A DNA stretch of 64,000 nt from Ruixingdingia sedimenti (GCF_031432425.1 NZ_JAVKPH010000010.1:58744-122743); one strand, 5' to 3'. Shown: positions 27,347 to 39,035, counted from the stretch's first letter. The notes: generated by a model not told the origin, from the sequence alone. Program-made: numbers and translations.

Positions 27347-28114
27347 ATGACCGCGGATTTGGGGATCGCCTTTCGCGCCTCGGCCACCGAACAGGCGCAG
27401 GAGGCGCTGGCCGAACTGGTGACGCGCTACGGGCAGGCGCCCGAGGGGCGCGCGCGGGCGATCGTGGCGCTTGGCGGCGACGGGTTCATGTTGCAGACGC
27501 TGCATGACACGCAGGCGCTCGACGTGCCGGTCTATGGCATGAATTGCGGCACCATCGGGTTCCTGATGAACGCCTTTTCGCTGGATGCCCTGCCCGAACG
27601 GCTGGCGGTGGCGGTGGAAGAGGTCATCAACCCGCTGGCGATGCGCGCGGTGACGGTGGACGGGCAGGTGGAAACGGCGCTGGCGATCAACGAGGTGTCG
27701 CTGCTGCGCGCGGGGCCGCAGGCGGCCAAGCTGCGCATCACCATCGACGGCAAGGTGCGGATGGAGGAACTGGTCTGCGATGGCGCGCTGGTCAGCACGC
27801 CCGCCGGATCCACCGCCTACAATTACTCGGCGCACGGGCCGATCCTGCCCATCGGGTCGGACGTGCTGGCGCTGACGCCGATGGCGGCGTTCCGGCCGCG
27901 GCGCTGGCGCGGGGCGCTGCTGCCGAAATCGGCGGTGGTGCGGTTCGACGTGCTGGAGGCCGAAAAGCGCCCGGTGATGGCCGATGCCGACAGCCGGCAG
28001 GTGGACAGCGTGCTGTCGGTGGAAATCCGGTCCGACCCGGCGGTGCGCCACCGGATCCTGTTCGACCCCGGCCATGGGCTGGAGGAACGGCTGCTCAACG
28101 AACAGTTCGTCTGA
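27347..28114 (+). CDS. nadK: NAD kinase
   Basis: 255 aa. Phosphorylates NAD to NADP. The catalytic GGDG motif is in VALGGDGFMLQTLH (near residue 42); the NEVSLLR motif and the glycine-rich DGALVSTPAGSTAYNYSAHGPI follow at about residues 113 and 145. Start ATG 27347 preceded by GAGGGG. Convergent with the Nudix gene over 3 nt. Confidence 0.96.
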   Translation: MTADLGIAFRASATEQAQEALAELVTRYGQAPEGRARAIVALGGDGFMLQTLHDTQALDVPVYGMNCGTIGFLMNAFSLDALPERLAVAVEEVINPLAMRAVTVDGQVETALAINEVSLLRAGPQAAKLRITIDGKVRMEELVCDGALVSTPAGSTAYNYSAHGPILPIGSDVLALTPMAAFRPRRWRGALLPKSAVVRFDVLEAEKRPVMADADSRQVDSVLSVEIRSDPAVRHRILFDPGHGLEERLLNEQFV

Positions 28115-28117
28115 GGG

Positions 28118-28516
28118 CTATAGCCAGTCGCGCAGGATCGGGATCAGCGGCAGGTCGGCGGGCGGCATCGGATAGTCGCGCATGTCGGCCGGGCGGACCC
28201 ATTTCAGCACCTGGCCTTCGCGCGGGATCGGCGTGCCCTGCCAGCGGCGGCAGGCGTAGAGCGGCATCAGCAGGTGGAAGCTGTCATAGGCGTGGCTGGC
28301 GAAGGTCAGCGGCGCGAGGCACGAGGCCCAGGTGTCGATCCCCAGTTCCTCGTGCAGTTCGCGGATCAGCGCGGCTTCGGGGGATTCGCCGGGTTCGACC
28401 TTGCCGCCCGGAAATTCCCACAGGCCCGCCAGCGATTTGCCGGGCGGGCGTTGGGCCAGCAGGACGCGGCCGTCGGGGTCGATCAGGGCGACGGCGGCGA
28501 CGAGGGTGAGTTTCAT
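28118..28516 (-). CDS. mutT: Nudix hydrolase, MutT-like (8-oxo-dGTP diphosphatase)
   Basis: 132 aa. The Nudix box GGKVEPGESPEAALIRELHEEL (residues 38-59) is intact, and the N-terminus VAAVALIDPDGRVLLAQRP and LWEFPGGK are MutT-like. Removes oxidised nucleotides such as 8-oxo-dGTP. In Rhodobacteraceae this gene commonly follows argJ, as here (119 nt apart, same strand), with an intergenic repeat between. Confidence 0.92.
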   Translation of the reverse strand: MKLTLVAAVALIDPDGRVLLAQRPPGKSLAGLWEFPGGKVEPGESPEAALIRELHEELGIDTWASCLAPLTFASHAYDSFHLLMPLYACRRWQGTPIPREGQVLKWVRPADMRDYPMPPADLPLIPILRDWL

Positions 28517-28540
28517 GCGGTTGGCCCTGGTGGCGGGGTG

Positions 28541-28626
28541 GGGGCCGGGGCGCTGCCCCGCGCCTGCCGGTTCTCGAACCGGTGGCGCCCCGGCCGGCGC
28601 CCCGGAGTATTTGGGAAAAGATGAAG
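28541..28626 (+). repeat. 86-nt intergenic repeat, long multi-hairpin form, copy 4
   Basis: GC-rich module with a central hairpin CCGGTT-CTCG-AACCGG, flanked by complementary GC blocks, ending in the tail GGAGTATTTGGGAAAAGATG. It lies in the mutT-argJ spacer on the strand opposite to both genes. The central stem differs from copies 6 and 8 by a paired C-G for T-A change, which keeps base pairing. Confidence 0.8.
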
Positions 28627-28634
28627 CCGCGGGG

Positions 28635-30050
28635 TCAGGACCGGTAATCGGCGTTGATGTCGATGTACTGGTGCGTCAGGTCGCAGGTCCAGACCGTGCG
28701 CGCAGCCGTACCGAGGCCGAGGTCGACGCCGATCACCAGTTCGTCCCGCTTCATATAGGCCGAGGCCGCGGCCTCGTCATAGCCGGCGGCGCGCTGGCCC
28801 TTTTCGGCCACCACGAATTCGCCGAAGCGGATCGCCAGCCGGTCGCGGTCGGCCCGCGCGCCGGATTTGCCGACCGCGGCGACGATGCGGCCCCAGTTGG
28901 CGTCCTGCCCGGCGATCGCGGTTTTCACCAGCGGCGAGTTGGCGATGGCCATCGCCACGCGGTGGGCGTCGGCTACGTCGGCGGCGCCCGTCACCTGGAT
29001 TTCCACGAATTTCGTGGCACCCTCGCCATCGCGCACCACCTGTTGGGCGAGGTCGAGCATCACCCCGCGCAGGGCGGATTCGAATTCCCGCGCGGTCTTG
29101 CTGCGCAGGTCGCGGATTTCGGCGGCGGCGGACCGGCCCGTGGCGGCGACGATCAGCGCGTCCGAGGTGGAGGTGTCGCTGTCCACGGTGATGCAGTTGA
29201 AGGTGTCGTCCACCTGACGGCTGACCATCCGCTGCAACAGCGCCGGGGGGATCTTCGCGTCGGTGAAGATATAGACCAGCATCGTCGCCATGTCGGGCGC
29301 GATCATGCCAGAGCCCTTGGCGATCCCGGCGATGCGGATGGTGCCGCCCTCGCCCTCGATTTCCGCCATCGCGCCCTTGGGGAAGGTGTCGGTGGTCATG
29401 ATCGCGCGGGCGGCGGGTTCCATCGCGTCCGCCGCCAGCGCGCCGACCAGATCGGGCAGCTTGGCGATGATGCGGTCATGGGGCAGCGGTTCGCCGATCA
29501 CCCCGGTGGACGAGGTGAAGACCCGCCCCGCCGGCACGCTGGCGACCTGCGCCACCGCGGCGCAGATCGCGGCGACGGAGTTTTCCCCCACCAGACCCGT
29601 GAAGGCGTTCGCGTTGCCCGAGTTCACGAGGATCGCCGCCCCCGCATCCGTTTCCGGGGCCTGGGCAAGCTTCGCCTGACAGTCGAGGATGCAGGCCGCG
29701 CGCGTGGCCGAGCGGGTGAAGGCGCCGGCCACCGCCGTGCCGGGGGCGAGGCGGATCAGCGTCACGTCGGTGCGGCCCTGATAGCGCACACCGGCCTGCA
29801 CGGCGGCGAATTCCACGCCGTCGATCACCGGCAGGGCGGGGAAGCCCGCCTTGGGGGCGAGGGGCGAGGTTTTCAGCGCGGCCTTGCCCTTGGCGGGGGC
29901 GATGGCCTGACCGATGGCGGTTTCCACCGCCCCGGCCTTGTCGGCGACCTCTTCGGCGACCTCGCGGGCGATGCGCCGCAGGCGCTTTTTCAGCTTGGCG
30001 ACCTTGCCTTTCAGCTCTTTCGCCTCTTCCTTCCAGTCGGTCTTGCCCAT
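28635..30050 (-). CDS. argJ: bifunctional ornithine acetyltransferase/N-acetylglutamate synthase, with basic N-terminal extension
   Basis: 471 aa. Catalyses the acetyl cycle of arginine synthesis. The self-cleavage site is in KGSGMIAPDMATMLVY, where Thr becomes the nucleophile of the beta chain. The family core begins near residue 61 (SPLAPKAGFPALPVIDGVEFAA). The first 60 residues are an extra Lys/Arg/Glu-rich segment (KEEAKELKGKVAKLKKRLRR then IAREVAEEVADKAG) likely to be a coiled coil or helix. The ATG at 30050 is the only good start before the core (GGGGGCGAC upstream). Confidence 0.94.
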   Translation of the reverse strand: MGKTDWKEEAKELKGKVAKLKKRLRRIAREVAEEVADKAGAVETAIGQAIAPAKGKAALKTSPLAPKAGFPALPVIDGVEFAAVQAGVRYQGRTDVTLIRLAPGTAVAGAFTRSATRAACILDCQAKLAQAPETDAGAAILVNSGNANAFTGLVGENSVAAICAAVAQVASVPAGRVFTSSTGVIGEPLPHDRIIAKLPDLVGALAADAMEPAARAIMTTDTFPKGAMAEIEGEGGTIRIAGIAKGSGMIAPDMATMLVYIFTDAKIPPALLQRMVSRQVDDTFNCITVDSDTSTSDALIVAATGRSAAAEIRDLRSKTAREFESALRGVMLDLAQQVVRDGEGATKFVEIQVTGAADVADAHRVAMAIANSPLVKTAIAGQDANWGRIVAAVGKSGARADRDRLAIRFGEFVVAEKGQRAAGYDEAAASAYMKRDELVIGVDLGLGTAARTVWTCDLTHQYIDINADYRS

Positions 30051-30069
30051 GTCGCCCCCAAAGCGCGGA

Positions 30070-30915
30070 TCAGTTCGCGAACAGTGTCTGATCGCGCATC
30101 AGCGCGGGGTCAATACCCTCGTCCTTGCGTTCGATATTCGCCGCGCCGGTCAGGTCGGCGACCAGCGCCTCGACCGCGGCGCCCTCGATCCCCTCGGCCA
30201 GTTCCTCGCGCACATCCTCCAGCGGGGGGACGGCGGCGAGGCGGGTTTCGTTCAGCTTGATGATATGCCAGCCGAACTGCGTCTGGAGAGGATCCGACAC
30301 CTGCCCGGGCTCCATCGCGACCACCGCATCCTCGAACGGCTTGATCATCATGCCGAGCCCGAACCAGCCCAGATCGCCGCCACCCGCGCCCGAGCCCGGA
30401 TCCTTGGAATGCACCTTGGCGAGTTCGGCGAAATCGGCGCCGCCGTCGAGATCGGCCTTGAGCTTCTTCGCCTCGTCCTCGGTTTCCACCAGGATGTGGG
30501 CGGCGCTGTATTCGGTCTGCGGCGCGGCCTCGGCGTAGCGTTCCTTGTAGGCGGCGGCGATCGCATCCTCGGTCACGGCGCCGTCGATGGCGGCGCGCAG
30601 CGCGACGGTGGACAGATAGGCGCGGCGTTCGTTTTCCAGCGCCACGTCGTCGCGGGCATTGGTCTTGCCCTCGGCCGATTGCGCCAGCGCGGTCTGCTGG
30701 ATCAGCTGGTCGAGGATGCCCTTGAACAGCACCTCGTCGGGCAGCGCCTTGTATTCCGCCGGCAGCTGGTCGAGCATCACCGCCACATGGCCCAGGGTGA
30801 TGTCGGTGCCGTTGACGCTGGCCAGAACGCGGTCCGCGCCCTCTGCCCGGGCGGTCCCGGCCGTGATTGCCAGCGCAACCGCGAGCGTGGCGCCAATTCC
30901 TGCCTGTCTTGCCAT
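30070..30915 (-). CDS. periplasmic parvulin-type peptidyl-prolyl cis-trans isomerase
   Basis: 281 aa. Signal peptide residues 1-24 (MARQAGIGATLAVALAITAG ending ARAEG). The parvulin domain lies at about residues 140-230, with AAHILVETEDEAKKL, FAELAKVHSKDPGSGAGGGDLGWF and FGWHIIKLNE, all characteristic. Folds exported or outer-membrane proteins; placement divergent from secA fits a role in secretion. It ends 19 nt before argJ. Confidence 0.93.
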   Translation of the reverse strand: MARQAGIGATLAVALAITAGTARAEGADRVLASVNGTDITLGHVAVMLDQLPAEYKALPDEVLFKGILDQLIQQTALAQSAEGKTNARDDVALENERRAYLSTVALRAAIDGAVTEDAIAAAYKERYAEAAPQTEYSAAHILVETEDEAKKLKADLDGGADFAELAKVHSKDPGSGAGGGDLGWFGLGMMIKPFEDAVVAMEPGQVSDPLQTQFGWHIIKLNETRLAAVPPLEDVREELAEGIEGAAVEALVADLTGAANIERKDEGIDPALMRDQTLFAN

Positions 30916-30954
30916 CCGATCCGTCCTTGCCCAGTTCCGCGACCCCGCGCGGCG

Positions 30955-30983
30955 TTGACTCCCAACCGGCCGCCCCTTACATC
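30955..30983 (+). promoter_or_regulatory. secA promoter
   Basis: TTGACT (30955-30960), exactly 17 bp, TACATC (30978-30983). Same -10 hexamer and spacer as the tRNA-Leu promoter. It predicts a leader of about 113 nt before the secA ATG. Confidence 0.6.
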
Positions 30984-31102
30984 GCTGTGGTCGCGCAAGA
31001 ACGGGGTGTCCGGGCCTCGCCGTCCTTCTAGGCAAGGCGGGACCGCCGGGCAAGGCCAGAGGCTCGCACGATCTTGTCAGGAACGACCTAGGCGGAGAAA
31101 AC

Positions 31103-33805
<2,703 letters not shown>

Positions 33806-33896
33806 GGCCGCGGCCCGCGAACCACCTTGCCGCCGCCATGCTTGTGCCGCTTTCGGAAACGATCTTCCGGGGGTCGCCAAGCTGGTGGAGCCCGGA

Positions 33897-34811
33897 ATGG
33901 AACGCAAACGCAGGATCATCCTTGTCGCCGCAGTAGTGGCGGTGGCCGCCGGCAGCGGCCATCTGATGCAGCGCAGCCCCGCCGCGGCCAAGCCGCAGGC
34001 CATCGTGCCGCTGTCGGCCACCGCGCCGGCGGAACCGGCGCTGCCCGCCGTCACGCCGCCGGCCCCGGTCCTGGCGGCCGTACCGGCCGAAACCCCCGCC
34101 GAAATGCCGGTCGAGGAATCCGCGCTGGCCGCGGCCCCCGACTGCACCCCCGCGCTGGCGCTCACGCCCCTGCCCGCCGCCCGTGTCGCGCTGGCGCTGG
34201 CCGCACCCTGCCGCGGGGCCGAACGGGTGGTGATCCGCCACGCGGGCCTTGCCGTCACCGGGCATCTGTCGTCCGCGGGAATGCTGGCGGTCAGCCTGCC
34301 CGCGCTGCAAAGCCCGGCGCAGGTTTCTGTCCTCTTCGGCGATGGCGACAGCGCCGCCGCCGCCATCGCCGTGCCCGACCTTTCGGATTTCGACCGTTTC
34401 GCGGTGCAATGGCCCGGCGACGACGCCTTCCAGCTTCAGGCCTATGCCGATGACGCCGATTTCGGCGCGCCCGGCCATGTGTCGGCCCTGCGCCCCGGCC
34501 TGCCCTCTGCCGCCGGCCATTTCGTCACCGCCCTCGGCGACCCGACGACCGAGGCGCCGCTGCTGGCCGAGGTCTATACCTTCCCCGCCGGTACTCGGGC
34601 CGGCAGCCCCGCCCTGCGGCTCGACATCGAGGCCGCCGTCACCGAGGCCACCTGCGACCGCGAGATCCTGGGGGAAACCCTGCAACTTGCGGGCGGCGAT
34701 CTGGTTCTGCGCGAACTCACGCTCGCCATGCCGGGCTGCGATGCGGTGGGCGACATTCTGGTCTTGCCAAATCCGCTGGCCGACCTGAAACTCGCCGCCC
34801 ACGAGGGCTAG
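33897..34811 (+). CDS. hypothetical protein with N-terminal membrane anchor
   Basis: 304 aa. A basic start MERKRR, one hydrophobic segment (residues 7-22), then an Ala/Pro-rich linker (residues 30-85) and a predicted globular periplasmic domain containing four cysteines (two near residues 83 and 103, two in EATCDREI and MPGCDAVG). No family recognised. Start ATG 33897 has GGTGGAG six bases upstream. It is followed 12 nt later by the PstS/OmpA-like gene, which is likely its functional partner. Confidence 0.75.
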   Translation: MERKRRIILVAAVVAVAAGSGHLMQRSPAAAKPQAIVPLSATAPAEPALPAVTPPAPVLAAVPAETPAEMPVEESALAAAPDCTPALALTPLPAARVALALAAPCRGAERVVIRHAGLAVTGHLSSAGMLAVSLPALQSPAQVSVLFGDGDSAAAAIAVPDLSDFDRFAVQWPGDDAFQLQAYADDADFGAPGHVSALRPGLPSAAGHFVTALGDPTTEAPLLAEVYTFPAGTRAGSPALRLDIEAAVTEATCDREILGETLQLAGGDLVLRELTLAMPGCDAVGDILVLPNPLADLKLAAHEG

Positions 34812-34823
34812 GCCGAGGCGGAA

Positions 34824-36284
34824 ATGGCGGCAATGATCCGGTGCGCGGCGGTGATCGCCGCGCTTTTTTTCATCGCCCTGCCCGCGCGGGCGCAGGATGT
34901 GACGCTGCGCGCCCATGCCGGAAACCTGAACGTTTCCGGCACTTTGCTGTCCTACGACGGGCAGGTCTACCGGGTCGATACCGCCTATGGCACGCTGGTC
35001 GTCGATGCGCTGGCGGTGGATTGCGCGGGCCCGGGCTGCCCCGAACTGGCGCTTTTGCCGCCCCGGTTCCGCCTGCTGGCAGAGGATGCGGCGATGGCCG
35101 GCCTGCTGGCCGCGCTGATCCGCGATTTCGCCGCCACGCAGGGCCGGCAGGTGCTGGCGGAACCCGACGCGCTGGCACTGGCCGATGCCGGGGGCCGGGT
35201 GCTGGCACGGTTCGCGCTATCCACCGCGCCGGCAGCGGAGGCGCGGCAGCGCATTGCGCGCGGCGGGGCGGAACTGGCGCTGGTCGATGCCGCCCCTTGG
35301 CCGCCGGAGGGGCGGGTGCTGGGCCATGACGGGCTGGTGGTCGCGGTGGCGGCGGCCAACCCGCTGCGGCAGATCGCGCTGGAGGATCTGGCCCGCGTTC
35401 TGGCGGGCGAGGTGACGGATTGGGCCGGCCTCGGCGCCCCGCCCGCGCCCATCGCGCTGCATGCCCCCGCCCCCGGCACCGGCGCGCGGCGGCTGGCAGA
35501 GGCGCGGCTCGGCCCCATCGGGGCGGGACAGGCCCATGACGACCCCGCCGCGCTGGCCGCGGCGGCGGCGGGCGACCCCTGGGCGCTGGCGCTGCTGCCG
35601 GCCCGCGCCCTGCGCCCCGATCTGGCGGTGCTGCGGCTGACCGACCGCTGCGGCGCGCTGCTGGATCCCGAGGGGTTCGCGCTGCGCACCGGCGATTATC
35701 CGCTGGCGCTGGCGTTGCAACTCGCCCCGGCGGGCGGGCGGCTGCACCCCGTCCTGCGCGCACTGCGCGACCACCTCGGCACAGCTTCGGCGCAGGCGCT
35801 GGTGGCGGGCGCGGGGCTGGCCGACCTGACGGTGCAGCGACACCCGGCCGCCGAACAGGGCGCGCGGCTGGTCAACGCGATCCGCGCTACCGAGGGCGCG
35901 GCGGGGCTGGCGGCGCTGCAAGAGGTCGTGGCGGCCATGGCCGGGGCGGACCGGCTGTCGCTGTCCTTCCGGTTCGAACCCGGCACGGCGCGGCTCGACC
36001 CCGCATCGGCCCTGCTGGCGGCGGATGTGGGCGCGGGGATCGCCGCGGGTGCGCATGCCGGGCAAGTCCTGCTGCTGGCGGGTTTCGGCGACGACGCCCG
36101 CGATGCGCAGGCGCTGGCGGGTGCGGCGCTGGCCGCAGTAGAGGCGGCGATGACCGACCCTGTTCCCGGCGCGGCGACCCTGACCACCGCCGCCTTCGGC
36201 CCCGCCCTGCCCCTCGGCTGCGCCGACACCGCCGCGGGCCGCCATCTGAACCGGCGCGTCGAGGTCTGGCAACGGCTGCGCTGA
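34824..36284 (+). CDS. PstS-like substrate-binding protein fused to an OmpA-like C-terminal domain
   Basis: 486 aa. Signal peptide 1-23 (VIAALFFIALPARAQD). The middle (about residues 85-330) resembles phosphate/PstS-type binding proteins: NPLRQIALEDLARVLAGEVTDWAGLG mirrors the NPV..LTL..L..IFSG.I.NW..LG motif. The C-terminal 120 residues look OmpA-like: LSFRFEPGTARLDPASALLAADVG, VLLLAGFGDDARDAQALAGA and a final NRRVEVWQ. It might tether a ligand sensor to peptidoglycan; ligand unknown. Alternative ATG 34833. Confidence 0.8.
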   Translation: MAAMIRCAAVIAALFFIALPARAQDVTLRAHAGNLNVSGTLLSYDGQVYRVDTAYGTLVVDALAVDCAGPGCPELALLPPRFRLLAEDAAMAGLLAALIRDFAATQGRQVLAEPDALALADAGGRVLARFALSTAPAAEARQRIARGGAELALVDAAPWPPEGRVLGHDGLVVAVAAANPLRQIALEDLARVLAGEVTDWAGLGAPPAPIALHAPAPGTGARRLAEARLGPIGAGQAHDDPAALAAAAAGDPWALALLPARALRPDLAVLRLTDRCGALLDPEGFALRTGDYPLALALQLAPAGGRLHPVLRALRDHLGTASAQALVAGAGLADLTVQRHPAAEQGARLVNAIRATEGAAGLAALQEVVAAMAGADRLSLSFRFEPGTARLDPASALLAADVGAGIAAGAHAGQVLLLAGFGDDARDAQALAGAALAAVEAAMTDPVPGAATLTTAAFGPALPLGCADTAAGRHLNRRVEVWQRLR

Positions 36285-36305
36285 GGGGCCCGCCCCGGCA
36301 TCGCC

Positions 36306-37094
36306 CTACAGATACCCCGCCGACCGGAAGCTCAGCTCGCGCATGCGCCCGATGATCAGGTGGTCGTGCAGCGCCAGCCCCAGAACCTCCGCCGCGTCGC
36401 GGATCTGCATCGTCATGGTGATGTCGGCATCGCTCGGCGTCGGGTCGCCCGACGGATGATTGTGCACCAGAATCAGCGCCGAAGCGTTCAGTTCCAGCGC
36501 GCGTTTGACCACCTCGCGCGGGTAGACCGGCACATGGTCCACCGTGCCGCGGGCCTGCTCCTCATCCGCGATCAGCACGTTCTTGCGGTCGAGGTACAGC
36601 ACGCGGAACTGTTCCGTCGCCGCATGCGCCATCGCGGTGTGGCAATAGTCCAGCAGCGCATCCCAGGACGAGATCACCGGCCGGTGCATCACCCGCGCCC
36701 GCGCCATCCGCTGCGCCGCCGCCGCGACGATCTTGAGTTCCGTCACCACCGCATCGCCGACGCCATCCACATCCGCCAGCCGCGCGGGTTCGGCGCTCAG
36801 CACGGCGTTGAAATCGCCGAAACGGTCCAGCAGGCGGCGGGCGAGCGGCTTCACGTCCTGCCGCGGGATGGCGCGGAACAGCACCAGTTCCAGCAGTTCG
36901 TAATCCGGCATCGCCGCCGCGCCGCCCTCGCGGAAGCGCGCGCGCAGCCGGGCGCGGTGGTCGCGGATGTAGGACGGCAAACGCCCCGCCAGCGCCTCGG
37001 GCAGCGCCGCCCCCTCGGCCTCGTCCGCGCCGGGGGGGGCGGAGGCGCCGAACAGCGGCAACGGGGCTTCGGAAAAGACATGTGCGCGGGTCAT
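36306..37094 (-). CDS. radC: RadC/YsxA-type JAB domain protein
   Basis: 262 aa. Helix-hairpin-helix region at about residues 60-120 (ADVDGVGDAVVTELKIVAAAA) and a C-terminal MPN/JAB domain with the metal signature LVHNHPSGDPTPSDAD (near residue 210). Despite the name, the role in DNA repair is unproven. Start ATG 37094 gives MTRAHVFSEAPLPLFG; a longer reading has no better start. Confidence 0.93.
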   Translation of the reverse strand: MTRAHVFSEAPLPLFGASAPPGADEAEGAALPEALAGRLPSYIRDHRARLRARFREGGAAAMPDYELLELVLFRAIPRQDVKPLARRLLDRFGDFNAVLSAEPARLADVDGVGDAVVTELKIVAAAAQRMARARVMHRPVISSWDALLDYCHTAMAHAATEQFRVLYLDRKNVLIADEEQARGTVDHVPVYPREVVKRALELNASALILVHNHPSGDPTPSDADITMTMQIRDAAEVLGLALHDHLIIGRMRELSFRSAGYL

Positions 37095-37210
37095 GCCGCC
37101 AGCATCGCGCCCGAGGGTGAAGGAAAGGTTAACGCGCGCCGCCCCCACCCTCCATCCTGCCGGAAAATACGCCCGGCAAGGCCCCGCCGCCCTCATCCGA
37201 AACGGGCCGC

Positions 37211-37262
37211 ATTCACTTTCTGTCCCTAAATATCCCGGGGTCCGGGGCAGCGCCCCGGCGCC
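37211..37262 (-). repeat. intergenic stem-loop repeat, copy 5
   Basis: On the minus strand, 22 nt after the stop of the 37285 gene: stem CCGGGGC-GCT-GCCCCGG, ACCCC, then the tail GGATATTTAGGGACAGAAAG. Sense orientation relative to the gene it follows. Confidence 0.8.
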
Positions 37263-37284
37263 GCCCCCGACACCGGCGAAACCC

Positions 37285-37656
37285 TCAGAGGTATCCCCGC
37301 CAGACCAGCACCCCGATCACCAGCCCCGCCACCACCAGCAGCGCGAAGGCCAGCGATCCGGTGATCCCCAGGACCGCCGCCCAGAACCGTTCCGCCGCGC
37401 CGATACCGTTCAGATGCCTCAGGCAGACGTCATAGGCCGCCGCGATCCGGGCATCGTCCAGCATCAGCTGCACCCGCGGGTTCTGGGCCAGAACGGACAC
37501 CTCGGCCAGATATTCCGCCTCGCGCCGCACGCGCCGGGGCAGCCGCCGCCCGCCGCGGCGCAGCTTTTCCGGCAGGCCCCTGCCGCCGACATTCAGACGC
37601 GATTCCATCAGGGCGGCAATGCGGTCCGCCATCTGCTGTACGGTTGCGTAGCCCAT
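37285..37656 (-). CDS. small membrane protein of unknown function
   Basis: 123 aa. The N-terminal 95 residues are basic and soluble (GRGLPEKLRRGGRRLPRRVRR near residue 25) and the C-terminus carries one strong helix, GITGSLAFALLVVAGLVIGVLVW. Looks like a tail-anchored or single-pass protein with the N-domain in the cytoplasm. No known family. Divergent from the alpha/beta hydrolase. Confidence 0.75.
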   Translation of the reverse strand: MGYATVQQMADRIAALMESRLNVGGRGLPEKLRRGGRRLPRRVRREAEYLAEVSVLAQNPRVQLMLDDARIAAAYDVCLRHLNGIGAAERFWAAVLGITGSLAFALLVVAGLVIGVLVWRGYL

Positions 37657-37764
37657 CCCTGCCTCCGACCTGCGCGGGCAGCCTACAGCGGGATGCGCGC
37701 CGCCTCAACGGTCTGGAAGAAGGGGGGGCTGGCGGCGGCGGGCGGGGCGCGCTATGCCAAACAC

Positions 37765-38547
37765 ATGCTGAACACGACCCTGCATGGCACCGCCACCGAC
37801 CGCCCGCCCCTGATCATCGCGCATGGCCTGTTCGGGTCGGGGCGCAACTGGGGCGCGATCGCGCGGCGCCTGTCCGACAGGCGGCAGGTGATCGCGGTCG
37901 ACATGCGCAACCACGGCGACAGCCCCTGGTCCGACCGCCACGACTATCCGGCGATGGCGGGCGATCTGGCAGAGGTCATCGCCGCCCATGGCGGGCAGGC
38001 GGATGTGCTGGGTCATTCCATGGGCGGCAAGGCGGCGATGATGCTGGCGCTGACCCACCCGGATGCGGTCAACCGGCTGGTGGTGGCCGATGTCGCGCCG
38101 GTCGCCTATGACCACGACCAGCGCCGCAATGTGGACGCCATGCGCGGGCTGGACCTGACCGGCCTCACCAGCCGCAGCGAGGCCGACCGGCGGCTGGCGG
38201 CGGTGATCGGCGATCCCACGCTGCGGTCGTTCTTCCTGCAATCGCTCGACCTGCGGGCCGATCCGCCGCGCTGGCGGCTGAACCTCGACGTGCTGGCGGC
38301 AGAGATGGACCGGATCGTCGGCTGGCCCGAACCCGAGGCCGGCTATCCGCCCTTCCCGCGCCCGGCGCTGTTCCTGTCGGGCGCGCTGTCGAACTATGTC
38401 CGCCCGGAATACCGCGCGCAGATCAAGGCGCTGTTCCCGGCGGCGCGGCAGGCCAAGATCCCCGGCACCGGCCATTGGCTGCATGCCGAAAACCCGCGCG
38501 CCTTCGAGGCCGCGGTGGCGGCCTTTCTGGAACCCGTCAGCGGCTGA
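37765..38547 (+). CDS. alpha/beta fold hydrolase (YbfF-like esterase)
   Basis: 260 aa. Oxyanion region HGLFGSGRNWGAIARRL (residues 20-36), nucleophile elbow GHSMGGKAAM (near residue 92), acid residue region and C-terminal His in GTGHWLHAENP. The order and spacing match small esterases of the YbfF group; substrate unknown. Start ATG 37765. Its last 11 bases overlap the end of the convergent cytochrome b561 gene. Confidence 0.92.
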   Translation: MLNTTLHGTATDRPPLIIAHGLFGSGRNWGAIARRLSDRRQVIAVDMRNHGDSPWSDRHDYPAMAGDLAEVIAAHGGQADVLGHSMGGKAAMMLALTHPDAVNRLVVADVAPVAYDHDQRRNVDAMRGLDLTGLTSRSEADRRLAAVIGDPTLRSFFLQSLDLRADPPRWRLNLDVLAAEMDRIVGWPEPEAGYPPFPRPALFLSGALSNYVRPEYRAQIKALFPAARQAKIPGTGHWLHAENPRAFEAAVAAFLEPVSG

Positions 38548-39025
38548 TCCGCATCCGCGACAAAAGCCCGTCGCGCAGCCAGAACTGATGCCACAGCGCC
38601 GCGGCGATATGCAGCGCCACCAGCGCCAGCAACAGCTTGGTCATCACCGCATGCGCGCCGCCCGCGCCTTCGACCCCGCCGATCCAGGCCACCGCGCCCG
38701 ATACCGGCAGCAGCAGCGTCAGCGCGTAGAGCGCCCAGTGCACCGCCGCCGCGGCGAACCGCAGGGGTGCGGCCTCTTCCGCCGGGGGCGGGGGCGCGCC
38801 GCGCGTCAGCCGCAGCACCAGCCGCCAGAGCGTCAGCAGCAGGACCAGCATCCCCGGCAGGATATGCAGCGCGATCCCGGGACCGCCCTCGACCACCTGC
38901 CCCTGCCGGAACGCCCGCCAGGCCTCGGCGATGGGCTCGTTGTTGAGGTATTGCGCGAGGATCAGCACGACGACCAGCCAGTGCAGAACGATCTGCGCCC
39001 GGCTGTAGGTGCGGGGATGGGGCAT
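38537..39025 (-). CDS. cytochrome b561 family protein
   Basis: 162 aa, four hydrophobic helices. Candidate heme ligands: His15 in IVLHWLVV, His54 in IALHILPGM, His98 region AAVHWALYAL and His139 in VALHIAAALWHQF. Diheme membrane cytochromes of this type move electrons from quinol, often to superoxide or periplasmic acceptors. Overlaps the hydrolase gene by 11 bp at the 3' end. Confidence 0.92.
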   Translation of the reverse strand: MPHPRTYSRAQIVLHWLVVVLILAQYLNNEPIAEAWRAFRQGQVVEGGPGIALHILPGMLVLLLTLWRLVLRLTRGAPPPPAEEAAPLRFAAAAVHWALYALTLLLPVSGAVAWIGGVEGAGGAHAVMTKLLLALVALHIAAALWHQFWLRDGLLSRMRISR

Positions 39026-39035
39026 GCCTGTCTCC

